The notes below the pieces were generated by a model. The model made no database searches and was not told where the DNA came from. It was given only the letters and a program-made list of their open reading frames with translations. Below are positions 24,640 through 36,199 of a DNA stretch of 64,000 bases, piece by piece (position 1 is the stretch's first letter; every line of letters begins with the position of its first letter). Source of the stretch: Casuarina equisetifolia (Eukaryota > Streptophyta > Magnoliopsida > Fagales > Casuarinaceae). The position numbers and the translations under genes were made by a program. Location: positions 7,005,354 through 7,069,353 of the forward strand of contig CM052362.1 of assembly GCA_028551475.1 (NCBI GenBank), given 5' to 3'.

Positions 24640-26302
24640 CTGCCTTCGTTGCACTATGAACAAAGATTGTTAGTGACAGTAGGCTATTGACAATACTTAT
24701 TTGTAGTGACTAAAGATTGTTAGTTCCTTAAGGGTCTAACAAATATCATCATTAAATGGTCAAGCATTTTGTCCTTTTTTTATTAACATTTTTAGATCTA
24801 TTTTTCTTGTTTATCTTTACAAAATAAATTCTAACACATCTTTAAGAAAGATAAACTTTAGCTTTCCTTGTGAGATAAATGATTCAAGAAACTATGCATC
24901 TTTGCTTCTTGCCATCTTTTGCTTCATTTTCCTTCTTGCTTCCTTGATTTCTAGTCCATCTATTTATTAGCAAAGGATCAAAAGATGGTACATTGTTAGT
25001 ACCTTTTCATGGTCTAAAACTTTTCAATATTCAAACTTAGCTTAAGCTCCAAAGCACGATTCTCAAACATATTTTTGGCCTCTTCTAAACAAACAAAGAC
25101 CCACATGTTAAAGTCTGTTTGTCACATGCGGATATTGACATTACAACATATCAACGAGTGCATGACTTTTGTTGGTTATCGTCCAAAATTTTGTATGATA
25201 AGTACACTTACAACGACCGAGCGACTAAGACCATCAAGTCAAAGGAAGCTTCTGCGTTATGCCAAACGGATAAGAGAGAACAACAAAGAAACGCAAAAGG
25301 AAAGCTTTCTTGGCCTTCTAGTCAACATTTGTTGTCGGCTAACTACTCCATGTTTCTACGATATCACGTATATTCTTTTTCGTGCAGGCCTGCATCTAAT
25401 GCTTATTCCAAATGCGGTCTTCATTTATAAAGAATCTCTAGTTCTTTAGCTTCATGGGGACCAAATGGGCTTTTCATTATATTTGTAGGCTACAAAATTT
25501 GATCTTTTGATCTAACTAATTGCTAGTTGATTAACCATTGCGCACACATAACTAGATGCTTGAAAGTTACAATGTAATACCTTCAGTTTTTTCTTTCTTT
25601 CTTTCTTTGCCATTTTGACAAAGTTAATTAAGTTTTTTTAATAATTATCAGTTCAAATTTGATCATTTATTTATCTTCTGTTAACAATATTATTACATTA
25701 ATTTCTTAACATAAATCATTTAAAATATAAGCTATTATGAAATAATTAAAACCAAGTGAATCAAGAAAGAAAAGCTTTAGGAGTTAACAAAAGTAGACAT
25801 CTATCAAGGTGAGAAGACAAAAGACTCTTCACTCTTGGAACTTTCATGAGAATAATATGTTTGAGCTCAAAGTTTCTCAAAAGTTAATTCAATAATATCT
25901 AAAATTAAGAATGATTTAACAATTTCTTCAATTTTCAAAGTCTTTTATTCTTTCTTGTACTTTCCCTCTTCTTAAATAAAATAAAATTTATGGCGTAGTT
26001 GATATTCACATGTTTTTTATTAATGCTTTTTGTTAGAAGTTAATATGATAGGGAGAAATGATATTTTAAAAAAATGGCTAGAACCCAAGATTATCTTTTC
26101 AAAGTTAAGGTCAAGAAGTTTCTAAAGCGAATGATAAATAGCTTTAATAAGTTGTTTTATTCTCATAACATATGCACTCACATATAGTTCTCTATCTATC
26201 CTAGTAGATATAAGAGAGAAAACTTAAAAAATTGAATGAAAACCCTTGAGCCCAATTGAGTAGAATTGGCAAGAAACAACAATGAAGAGAGAATGAAAAA
26301 TC
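24640..26302. other. Intergenic stretch, unassigned
   Basis: No gene recognised. 25060-25440 is richer in CG than its AT-rich surroundings and is open in two plus frames (25075-25449 and 25119-25430). I recognise no family in either frame or on the minus strand. A CTTT microsatellite lies at about 25587-25608. The rest is AT-rich without visible structure. Confidence 0.5.
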
Positions 26303-26784
26303 CTAATTGTCTAGCTTAATGAAGGCTAAGTGGAGCTTGTTGTCATGTTCCAAAATGGAATACTCTAAGATAGAGGATATTTGAAAGAGGGAATATGGAA
26401 GATACTGTCCCACATTAGAAAGGCAAGTAGGAGGTCCTAAGTATGTAAGGGTTTAGGTAACTCTACTTAATAGACTAGTTTTTTAGGTTAAAATTCTAGG
26501 CCCATGACAAAGTGGTATAGGAAATAACCCATGACTTGTTTCCAATGCCAAGTGGTAGGGGCCCACAGATGGGTAGGCAGGGGTACCTAATTGTTGAGAG
26601 GGATGACAAACACATTGGATGTATGTTGCCACATTGGTAATTCTAAGTAACTCTACCTAATAGACTAGTCTTTTGGATTAAAATTTTAGGTCCATGGCTT
26701 GTGTTTCACTTTGAAGGACCAAAGTTGCACAATGTCACCTGACTTGAGGCCGTTTTTATTTGCAACATTTTTCCAAGGGCTGCT
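26303..26784 (-). pseudogene. B3/DUF313 pseudogene, C-terminal piece (interrupted)
   Basis: Minus-strand bases 26784-26700 encode WKNVANKNGLKSGDIVQLW then SFKVKH. This is the last part of the plant B3-like DUF313 domain, where family members read NKVVEENKLKVGDVVQVWSFR. After the TRIM-like insert (26338-26699) the family's terminal residues resume at 26337-26303 (LHLAFIKLDN, then stop). The N-terminal piece lies 14.9 kb away at 41643-42394, beyond element D. The CTGCT duplication marks the cut. DUF313 proteins are presumed nuclear DNA-binding proteins of the B3 superfamily; this copy cannot function. Confidence 0.72.
26338..26699 (+). mobile_element. TRIM-like small LTR element inside the B3 pseudogene
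   Basis: Two similar stretches, about 26338-26509 and 26592-26699, share the run TAATAGACTAGT(C)TTTT...TTAAAATT(C/T)TAGG(C/T)CCATG. They flank about 80 bases that start with a primer-site-like TGGTATAGG at 26513 and end with a purine-rich tract near 26570-26590. That layout (LTR, PBS, PPT, LTR, no coding) is that of a terminal-repeat retrotransposon in miniature. The second LTR is shorter. I could not find a convincing target duplication, so the ends may be off by a few bases. Confidence 0.45.
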
Positions 26785-27148
26785 TGTTAGAACAGTCTGC
26801 CACCACGTCAGCCACCACGTTGCATGCCACGTCACACCACATTAGCCCTACGGGCACGTCAGCCATCATCTTCACTCCTGCGTGCGACCGCACCTACCAC
26901 GCTGCTCTCACCTACCACACCGCCCGTCAACTGAAAAGTTTCCAAAATAGTTTCTGTATAGTTTTGTAAAGTTTCTGATTTCATTTTGTTCATAATTCCT
27001 TACCAAATATAATTTGTGATTATTCATGTATTTAATCGAATCAAATCAATAAAATTATCATCGAAAATTTTCCAGAAAATAAGGTTTGTGTGAATTAGGG
27101 TTTCCTTGATTTTCCGATGATCCATCAATGGAACTATAAATTCTTTCA
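26785..27148 (+). repeat. 5' LTR of element D
   Basis: TGTTAGAACAG...AATTCTTTCA, 364 bases, ending one base before the primer site TGGTATCAATAGAG at 27149. CG-rich first third (several CCACGT runs), AT-rich end. Confidence 0.88.
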
Positions 27149-27163
27149 TGGTATCAATAGAGT

Positions 27164-28090
27164 CGATGGCCTATGCCCCCATCGGAAAACCCCCTTCCCC
27201 ACATGTCGAATTTGAAAAACCCTAACCCTAACCTGCCTCTCCCAACATTTTCGGCGCACTCTTCGTTGCTGATGATGCCCGCACCGATGGCCACCGAATG
27301 CTTCGACGACACTAATTTTGTCATCTAGAAGACGCAGCTCTTCCCGTTCCTCATCTCCTAATAGCTACTACCCATCCTTGATGGCCATGAACCCATGCCG
27401 CCCGAAACTCTTGTTGGGCCTGATGGCTCCAAATCCCCAAACCCCACCTACCAATTGTGGCTTTTCCACGATTAGGTGGCCCTCGAGTAGATTCTGGCCA
27501 CATCGACGAACATCGTCGTCACCAAATTGACTAATCTTTGGTCCTTAATTACTGCGTGGTCGCATCTCACATGATCGTACACGGCTCAATCCTCAACCCG
27601 CTCCTCCACTCTCCACCTTTGACTTCATACCATCACCCGTGGCACCCGATCAGTCACCAAATTCCTTTATGACGTGAAGGAGATTCTGGACTAGCTCACC
27701 GCGATCGGAGGGAAAATCTCTGATGACGAATACTTGACACAAGTATTTTGCGGTCTTAGTGATGACTATGATGGCCTTACTATCTCCGCCTCCGTCCTGC
27801 AGCAAACCCAACAACTCACCCGAGAAGCCATCCACAGCCTCATCCTCGCCCAGAAAGGCTGCTTTAACGCGTTGATCAACCCCGTTGCATTCATAGTGTA
27901 CTCGGGTCCTAATGTGGGTCCCCTGACCCTTCACTCGGGTCTGGGCTTAGGCTAATCTGCCCGCGTGGATCCAGGCCCTTGGTCTAGCCCGCGTGCATCA
28001 GCAAATCCAGGCTTGTTGTCCAGCACGCGCACGCCGGCCCGTGCCCCTCGGGCCCAATTACTCCAAGGTTGGCTTAGATGGGCTTCTACC
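27164..28090 (+). mobile_element. Element D: gag, first part
   Basis: The start near 27164 follows the primer site. Translated pieces show gag residues of the Ale type (proline-rich N-terminus, DDTNFVIWK, and near 27650-27960 a VKEILD...IGGKISDDEYLTQVF, GLSDDYDGL, then SILAQKG block). Base composition is much richer in CG than neighbouring elements. The gag zinc knuckle continues at 29691-29891, past solo LTR C1. Confidence 0.7.
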
Positions 28091-29690
28091 TGTTGGAAAA
28101 TAGGATTTTGTTGTGACTAAAAATATTTTCTTGAAAAATATCAATTCTCAAAATATGTTTTTCTAAATGTGCAAAAAGTAAAACTATAGAAAGTAAAAGG
28201 TGTACAAATTATAATATCAATTAATGATATTATAAAGTAACCGAGTTCTTACATTCTCTTATAAAATATACTTTTAAAGTATTTGTTACATATATTCAAA
28301 TAAATGTTGATTATTTAAATATATCGTTTACCTAAATATTTCCTTAAGAACTATGAAGTATACTTTAATATATTTTAGGAATATGATACTTGGTTGGTGA
28401 AATTGCAAGAAAAAATATGTGAGCTTAAGTTCAATATATGCAATAAATTACAAATGTATTGATATTGGATCATGTTAATATTGGACCGGGTACACATGCT
28501 GAATATATATAGTATTACTGGATTGGACTGTGGCTGTTGGACTATGAGAACATAGGTGCGGCCCAAGTTCACATCAGCCTGCCTGATCCCGTTTTGACTA
28601 CGGTGTCGCATTGATCATTATCTGAGATCTCCATTACGGTGTTGTCTTGATCACACTAGAACCCTTCTCGGTACACTTGTTGGCTACGACGTTGTCTCAC
28701 TTAAGGGCATATAAGAGACACTTATCTCTCGAGGGGTCAAGCCCTAATCGCGACATTCTCACCCCAATGTTGCCTTCATCTCTCTCAAGCACCGAAGCTC
28801 CAACAGAACAAATCTGGAGGAGATGGGTTGTTAGAACGGTTGGATTTTGAATCAAAAAGGTGAAATGAAGCTGATTTGATGGATAGTCTACTATTCCCAA
28901 TGGATAGAAGGCTATGGTTCAGGTTTGACTCAAATAGAAAACCCTAGATTTACTTCTATTTAAAGGAGATGTGTTCATGAAAGGATTGATTGATGAGCAA
29001 CATCTATTGAAGCATTTTTCTTTATGAAGATAATTTGCTCAGCTTGCTTAACATCTGATTCGAGATCATACATCATTTTTGTGGTTTACAAGCTCTCGGT
29101 GATAGTTGATTATTTGGTTCAATCTTTGAGAATATCATCAATTATAGCTTGTATAACATTATTTATGTGTTGATTTCACTTATAAACATTTTCTGCACAT
29201 AAATCTTGAGGAAAATTTGAAACCCTAATTTTACCAATTTGGGGATTTCGTATTAGGAGCTTTGTATCTTGATATACTTGTTTAAATAGCTCCTCTGATC
29301 AGCAATATCCCATATATTGACATATTATTTGGGGATTTGCTATTGTATATGATCTTTTGATTACTATCTATACTCAGACATGGTAATTCCTTTGAGAAGG
29401 GATTAGTTGGATTAGGGAGAACATGTTCTCCTAATCAGATTGAGTAAAAGGGACTTCAATCAATTTGATTGAAGGAGAAGAGGGTGGACGTAGGACTCTA
29501 AGATAGAGTGCCAAACCACCGTGGTAAATTGGGTGTTTTTTTTCTTGTCCTTTCCTTGATTACATATATCTGATTGCATATTATTACTATTATACAAATT
29601 GTTAAAGTTATTGTTAGATTTTAGAAAGAAAAGGATTGTTCAGTACAACAACAATTCAACCCCCTTCTTGTTAGGCCATAAAACTCAACA
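28091..29690 (+). repeat. Solo LTR C1 (family of element A) inserted in element D
   Basis: TGTTGGAAAATAGG...CTCAACA, 1600 bases, without any interior. Flanks CTACC (28086-28090) and CTGCC (29691-29695) are a target duplication with one change. The sequence is a plus-strand match to LTR A. Palindrome at 28209-28235; stem-loop block at 29385-29527. A single LTR with a target duplication is the known product of LTR-LTR recombination. Confidence 0.9.
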
Positions 29691-29891
29691 CTGCCCAGCC
29701 CGCTCAGCTGCTCATGGGCCCAACGGCCCAATTCAAAGGGCCGCCACCACAACGGGCCCTATTGCCATCTTTGCTGCAAGCCAGGCCACCATGTCTCAAA
29801 CTGTCGTGAGTGCTTGAACCCTAAATTTAGCCCGCCCCAACACCAAAATTCACCTCAGGCCCATATATCCTACCCCAATGGCCCACTCTCC
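29691..29891 (+). mobile_element. Element D: gag zinc-knuckle segment
   Basis: The 201 bases between the two solo LTRs continue element D. A CX2CX4HX4C zinc knuckle (CHLCCKPGHHVSNC) lies at 29763-29804, as expected in gag upstream of protease. Confidence 0.8.
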
Positions 29892-31506
29892 TATTGGAAA
29901 ATAGGGTTTTGTTGTGACTGAAAATATTTTCTTATAAATATCAATTCTCAAATTATGTTTTTCTAAATGTGCAAAAAGAAAAACTATAGGAAGTAAAAGG
30001 TGTACAAATTATAATATCAATTAATGATATTATAAAGTAACCGGGTTCCTACATTCTCTCATAAAATATACTCTTACAGTATTTGTTACATATATTCAAA
30101 TAAATGTTGATTATTTAAATATATTGTTTATTTAAATATTTCTTCAAGAAATATGAAATATACTTGAATATATTTTAGGAATATGATACTTGTTTTGGTT
30201 AAATTGTAGGAACAATATATGAGCTTAAGTTTAATATATGCAATACATTATAAATGTATTGATATTGGACTGAGTATTGATATTGGACCGTGTTGATATT
30301 GGACCAGATATACATGTTGAATATATAGTATTACTAGATTGGACTTTTGCTGTTGGATTGTGAGAACATAGGTGTGGCCCAAGTTCATGTTAGCCTACCT
30401 GATCCCGTTCCCATTACTGGTGTCGCATTAATCATTATCAGAGACTTCCATTACGGTGTCGTCTTGATCACATCATAAGCTTCCTTGATATGCTTGCTGG
30501 CTACGATGTTGTCTTACTTAAGGGCACATAAGAGACGCTTATCTCTCGAGGGGTCATGCCCTAGCCGCGTCATTCTTACCCCGACGCTGCCTTTGTCTCT
30601 CTTAAGCACTGAAGCTTCAACGGGATGAATCTGGAGGAGATCGGCTGTTAGAACGGTTAGATTTTGAATCAAAAGGTTAAAATGAGGCTGATTTGATGGG
30701 TAGTCTACTATTCCCAATGGATAGAAGGCTATGGTTCAGGTTTGACTCAAAAAGAAAACCTTAGATTTGCTTCTATTTAAAGGAGATGTGTTCGTGAAGG
30801 TTTTCTGTTGATGATGAACATCTATTTGAAGCACTTTCTTTGTGAAGATAATCTACTCAGCTTACTTACCATTTGATTTGAGTTCATATATCATTCGGTG
30901 GTTTACAAGCTCTTGGTGATATTCAATTATTCGGTTTAATCTTTGATAATATCATTAATTATAGCTTGTATAACATTATTTATGTGCTGATTTTACTTAT
31001 AAACATTCTTTGCACATAAATCTTGAGGAAAATCTGAAACTTTAATTTTATCAAATTAGGGATTTCGTAATAGAAGCTTTGTATCTTGATATATTTGTTG
31101 GAATAGCTCTTTTGATTAGCAATATCCTATACACTGACATATTATTTAGGGATTTGCTATTGTATATGATCTTTTGATCACTATCTGTATTCGGACTTGG
31201 TAATTCCTTTAAGAAGGAATTAGTTGGATTAGGGAGAATGTGTTCTCCTAATCAGATTGAGTAAAGGTGACTTCAATCAGTTTGATTGAAGGAGAAGAGG
31301 GTGGATGTAGGACTTTAAGATAGAGTGCCGAACCACCATGGTAAATTAGGTGTTGATTCTCTTGCTTTTTCTTTGATTACATATTTTTGTTCGATTGCAT
31401 ATTATCATACAAGTTGTTAAAGTAATTGATCATATTTTTTAGAAAGAAACAGTTTTCGGTACAATAACAATTCAACCCTCTTCTTGTTAGGCCATAAAAC
31501 CCAACA
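29892..31506 (+). repeat. Solo LTR C2 (family of element A) inserted in element D
   Basis: 1615 bases ending CCAACA, with exact TCTCC copies on both sides (29887-29891 and 31507-31511). Same orientation and family as C1, only 201 bases downstream. Palindrome at 30009-30035; stem-loop block at 31202-31345. No interior. Confidence 0.92.
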
Positions 31507-32789
31507 TCTCCTACTACCCACCTCAGGCCCACTACACCCAACTTCCCCCCCCACTTAGCCATTATGGCCCCCCAACCCCCCTTTTTGCTCTAGATGTTGC
31601 CTCTTGGCACCTTGACTTGGGGGCCTCCCACCATGTCACAAACTCTTTTGCTGCCCTCTCCAGTGTCTCTCCCTATACTGGTACCCATCAACTCACAGCA
31701 AGTGATGGAGTCTCTCTCCCCATCACTCACACAGGTAATCTCCACACCCCCTCCTTCAAATTACACAATGTTTTAGTTGTTCCTTCTATCACCAAAAATC
31801 TTTTATTAGTTTCCCAATTCACCTTTGACAATAATTGTTATTTTATTTTTTCTGCCACTCATTTTTGGGCTATCTCTTATATTTTAGGACAAATTATCCT
31901 CCACAGACTGTTTGATCGTGGTCTTTATTGTCTCCAATCCTCCAATGTGTCTCCTCGTGATTTTGTGGCGTCTCGTTTCAATCCTCTCCTCTTCTAGCAC
32001 CATCAATTGGGTCATTCGTCTCCACCAATTTTAGTCCGTCTTTTGAATTCGAGTCATGTCCCCTACACCTCCCCTTCCTTCCCCCCATGTAAGGCATGTG
32101 CTCTTAGTAAGAGTCATCGCCACCCCCACCCCCCCATTTCGTCTAGGTCAAGTCATCCCCTTCAACTCATCCATTTTGATATTTGAGGTCCCTCCCCTGT
32201 TGAGTCCATCAATAAAAATAAATATTATGTGTGTTTCATTGATGACTTTTCTCGTTTTACATGGCTTTATACTTTCTTTCATTGCTCCCAATTTCTTGCA
32301 ATTTTCTCTACTTTCCATAAATTTGTTGAGAACCAATTCCAGTGTCATATTCAGGCCATCTAGTGTGATGGTGCCCCTGAATTCCTCTCGGCGAACTTTC
32401 GCAATTATCTCCAAACTGTTAGTATTCATTAGCATGTCTCCTATCCCTATTCCTCATTTCAAAATGGTGTTGCTGAATGCAAACATTGACATATCGTTGA
32501 AACCGGTCTCATTCTCATGACCCAAGCCACTATTCCCTCTCGTTTTTGGGTCTTTGCCTTTGAGACTGCTATCTTCCTCATAAACTGCCTTCCTACCCTT
32601 GTCCTTCACAATGTCTCCCCGTGGCAAACGTTGTTTCACCACCCCCTGATATTACCCGTCTTCGTGTCTTTGGGTGTACCATCTTTCCTTATCTTCATCC
32701 TTATGCCCCCCACAAACTTGCTTTTCAGTCTAGCCCTTGTGTCTTCCTTAGCTATCCCTTCAGTTACCATGGTTACCGTTTCTACTACC
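31507..32789 (+). mobile_element. Element D: protease and integrase part
   Basis: Near 31605-31650 the frame reads ASWHLDLGASHHVTN, the copia protease active-site region. The pre-integrase HQLGHSS block and CKACALSKSH follow. The integrase core (FIDDFSRFTWLYTF, then a NGVAECKH region, PSRFWVFAFETAIFLINCLP, LRVFGCTIFPYLHPYAPHKL) runs to about 32785, where element E begins. Confidence 0.78.
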
Positions 32790-34379
32790 TGATAACTCTA
32801 TTTTATATAGAGTTATTATTATTATTTTAGGTTATATTTAATATAATTTTTATTAAATTATATTTATATTTAATTTTATTTATATATTTTTTTGTTATTT
32901 TATGTAGCAAACTCAAAATAGAAGATAAATGAAAAAAAAGAGTTATGGGCTCTTATCGACAGCACAAATCATGACCTATTGGGTTTTGGAAGTCGATTAA
33001 CAAAAAAGGGGAAGGTTGTGTATTGTCGGGGGGTGGATAATTGGGTTTTAAGCTTAGAGAATAAAAAGAGAGAGAAACAGAGGAGAGCGGTGACTAGAGA
33101 AAGGTGCGGGAACTCGTCGGGACTTAGCCACGCGTGATAGTGTCAGTCTAGCAGAGATCGCGATGGTCGTACGACAGCCGACTACCATTGTCTTTTCCGA
33201 CGAGAACCCATCATCGGTGTTTAAAGTGCATTTTTCGGCCAACTTTGGGGGCTTTCTAATGATCTGAAAGCATATTTGAATTCCTAGAGAGATTTTTGGC
33301 CTTTTTGTACCAATTTCGCAGCGGTTTTCGGCGAAGAAGTGCGAATGCCGACGTCATCCATTCTGCTAGATCTACGCATTTCTATTGCAGATTTGCACGA
33401 TATTTTTATATATTTGCAACCTAGGCATCCCTATCTACATTTTTGGAAGTTTCTGTGAGGATCGGCAGTGGATGACGGTGGCACATGTCACTGGTGCATG
33501 AAGGCGCATCGAAAGCACGTGATGGCGCGTTTTAGCTCATTTTTCTTCCGTTCTTCAGACAGCTTCTTCTTCACCCTGTGGTGTGCAGATTTGTGCAATT
33601 TATTTTATGATTTGAGGACATTTGGTGACAACTTTAATGTTTTTAAATTCCAAAATGTTTTGTTCACGTTTTTACACTAATTTAGTTTATTTAAATATGT
33701 TGTTTTAGTTTAGTGTGTTAGAGCTACGATGAAACTTAATTATAACGTATGAAAGTTATGATTATTTTTGTTTTGTGAGATATTTTATGAATGTGAAGTT
33801 GCATGTTATGGAGTTTAATGCTTTTAGATAATTAGCTACCACTTAGATTACTTGATTTGCATGTTAGAGACCGACAGGAAATAGCATGCAGTTGCTTCTT
33901 GTAATATGCAACCATAGATTAATATGGATAGATATATACCATATGATTTGTGTGGTTTTAGGAACAAACTGGAATATTCACATATCTTAATGCACTTAGT
34001 TCATTTAATTCATATGTAGACTCATAATGAATTAATGAACTAAGTAGGTTCACTATACCTAGACATAGGATAGTGAATAAGTTAGGAAATTTCACTATCA
34101 CATGAATAGAATTAATCTTGCAGGCATAAATGATCAATATTTGTACTTAGTAATTCGGTGAAATCGGATGCTCTAACATCTTCCGTTTGTCAAGTTTAGA
34201 TTAAATTTAGTTATTAAATTCACAATTTACCATTTCCGTTGGCTAGATAAATTTTAAGAGTTGTTCACCATTAGTAATTAATTAGTTTAGTAAACACCAG
34301 TCTTTGTGGGACGATACTCATACTTATCATTATATTACTTGTTCGACATGTACACTTGCATGTAGAATTTCACCAAACA
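32790..34379 (+). repeat. 5' LTR of element E
   Basis: Starts TGATAACTCTATTTTATA; the end near 34379 (CCAAACA) precedes the primer site by six bases. The element K end (63175) independently supports an LTR end at this point. Length about 1590 bases. Confidence 0.8.
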
Positions 34380-34524
34380 AGTTTTTGGCACTGCTGCTGG
34401 GGATTGGTTGTTTTACTACTGATTAATATTAATACCGAATAGCTTCTAAGTTTAATCTAGCTTTTGTTGCTTTTATTTTATTTCTACTTTTAATCTTGTG
34501 TTTTGTTGTAGAGAAAAGATCAAG

Positions 34525-35870
34525 ATGGAGAACAATGATGGTACAGGTAAATTGCTGAAAGATTATGCACCATCATTTTGGAATGCCACAACAAGCTTTC
34601 AGAGGCCTGTAAGTTAGGCAAACAACTTTGAGATCAAGCCTATGCTCATCAAGATGTTTTAAAAATCTGTGCAATATAGTGGGCTATCAAATGAGGATCC
34701 AAATGCTCACGTTGAAGCATTCCTTGAATTTTATGACATGATTGGAGATCATGGAGTCACAGAAGATGTTATCAGGTTAAAACTATTTCCATTTTCTCTT
34801 AGAGATAAAGCTAAAGATTGGTTCTCTTCATTTCCTGCAGGATTGATTACTACATGGGATGATTTAGCTCAAAAATTTCTTGGTAAGTTCTTTCCTTTTG
34901 CAAGATCTGCTAAATTGCGTAATGACATTTTCACTTTTGAGTAGATGAATAATGAATTATTGTATGAAGCTTGGGAAAGATTCAAGGAACTTCTGAGGAT
35001 ATGTCCAAATCATGGACTACCCACATGGCTACAGGTACAAACTTTTTATGATGGGTGTAGTATGAATCTTCGTTGTGTAATTGATATAGCTGCAGGAGGG
35101 GACTTACATAGCAAAACACTAGAAGAGGCATTTAATTTTTTAGAGGAGATGGCAATTGATAACTATTAATGGTTTACTGAGAGACTACCAATGCATCAAG
35201 CAAGTGGAGTCCATGAAGTAGATACCCTCGCCAACTTACGTGCAGAATTGGAAGTGTTCCTAAAGAATAGAGAATGTGAATTTTGTGGTGGAGCACATGA
35301 GAGCACAGAATGTCAAGTAGGTAACCCTCATGCTCATTATAATGATTTTGCTAATTTTGTTGGGATTCCTAGCAAGTCACAAAATGATCCTTACTCCAAC
35401 GTATACAATTTAGGATGGCAAAACCATCAAAATCTTTCATGAAATAACCCAAGTGATATGAGACCACAACCAACATTTTAGCAAATAGAAAAGGTGAAAC
35501 CTAACTTAGAAGACATGATCAACGAGTTGGCCAACACCACACAGAACTTTTCAGAGAGGATGGAAGCAAGTTTTCAAAGAAAAGAAGCTTCATTCCAAAG
35601 ATTAGAGGTGCAGATGAGTTAGCTCATCAATATGATCTCAGAGAATCAAAAGGGTTCTTTGCCTTGTGATGTGGAGAAAAGTCTTAAAGATACCGTAGAG
35701 GTAATAACCCCAACATGTGGCAAGCAAGTAGGAGAAGTTGATGTTGACAAGGAGAGTCTCAAAGATAATGATAAAGATGTTAGCATGCAACTTGAGGAGG
35801 CACCTAGGAACAACCTTGTTCTAGTAAATCATGAATCCTTTATGCCTCCAACTCCATCTACCTAGAGATT
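34525..35870 (+). mobile_element. Element E: gag
   Basis: Athila-type gag. It contains YSGLSNEDPNAHVEAFLEF, LKLFPFSLRDKAKDWFSS, ITTWDDLAQKFLGKFFP, then YEAWERFKELLRICPNHGLP and FNFLEEMAIDNY. A CX2CX3HX4C knuckle (CEFCGGAHESTEC) lies near 35278-35316. A charged tail follows. Further traces of the gag-to-protease linker (FLDIFLKLYINIPFVDAP) reach about 36050. The frame has a few breaks. Confidence 0.82.
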
Positions 35871-36199
35871 CCAGCAATGCGTAAAAGATAAGTAGTTTTT
35901 GGAATTCCTTGATATATTTTTAAAACTGTACATTAACATTCCTTTTGTAGATGCTCCAGTTCAAATATCTAGTTGTTCAAAACTTTTGAAAGAGATATTG
36001 GAGAACAAAAGGAAGCTGGAAGTATATGAGACAACTGTGCTTAGTGAAGAATGCTTAACCATCAAATGACACAAGCTGTCTCTGAAACTATTGGAGTTCC
36101 ATCCTTCTTGAGCAATGTGGAAGATAGTTTGGCTGAAAACTATAAAGTAAGCACTTCTTGGAAGGCAACCTAAGTACTTTATAGTCATTTAGTTAGAGA

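Noticed and set aside
25075-25449. Open frame of 124 codons as a gene
   Set aside because: No family resemblance, no signal peptide or repeats, a rival overlapping frame of similar length, and no promoter or poly(A) context.
27213-27230. Interstitial telomere repeat (CCCTAA twice)
   Set aside because: Only two units, within the CG-rich gag of element D; chance is enough.
28697-28900. Minus-strand frames at 28697-28900 and 30514-30717 as a conserved peptide (GIVDYPSNQ...)
   Set aside because: Both are the same stretch of solo LTRs C1 and C2, and the matching region of LTR A is not kept open.
33054-33242. Minus-strand frames repeated at 33054-33242 and 38263-38451 as a conserved small protein
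   Set aside because: They are the same part of the two LTRs of element E; their likeness comes from LTR identity, not from coding selection.
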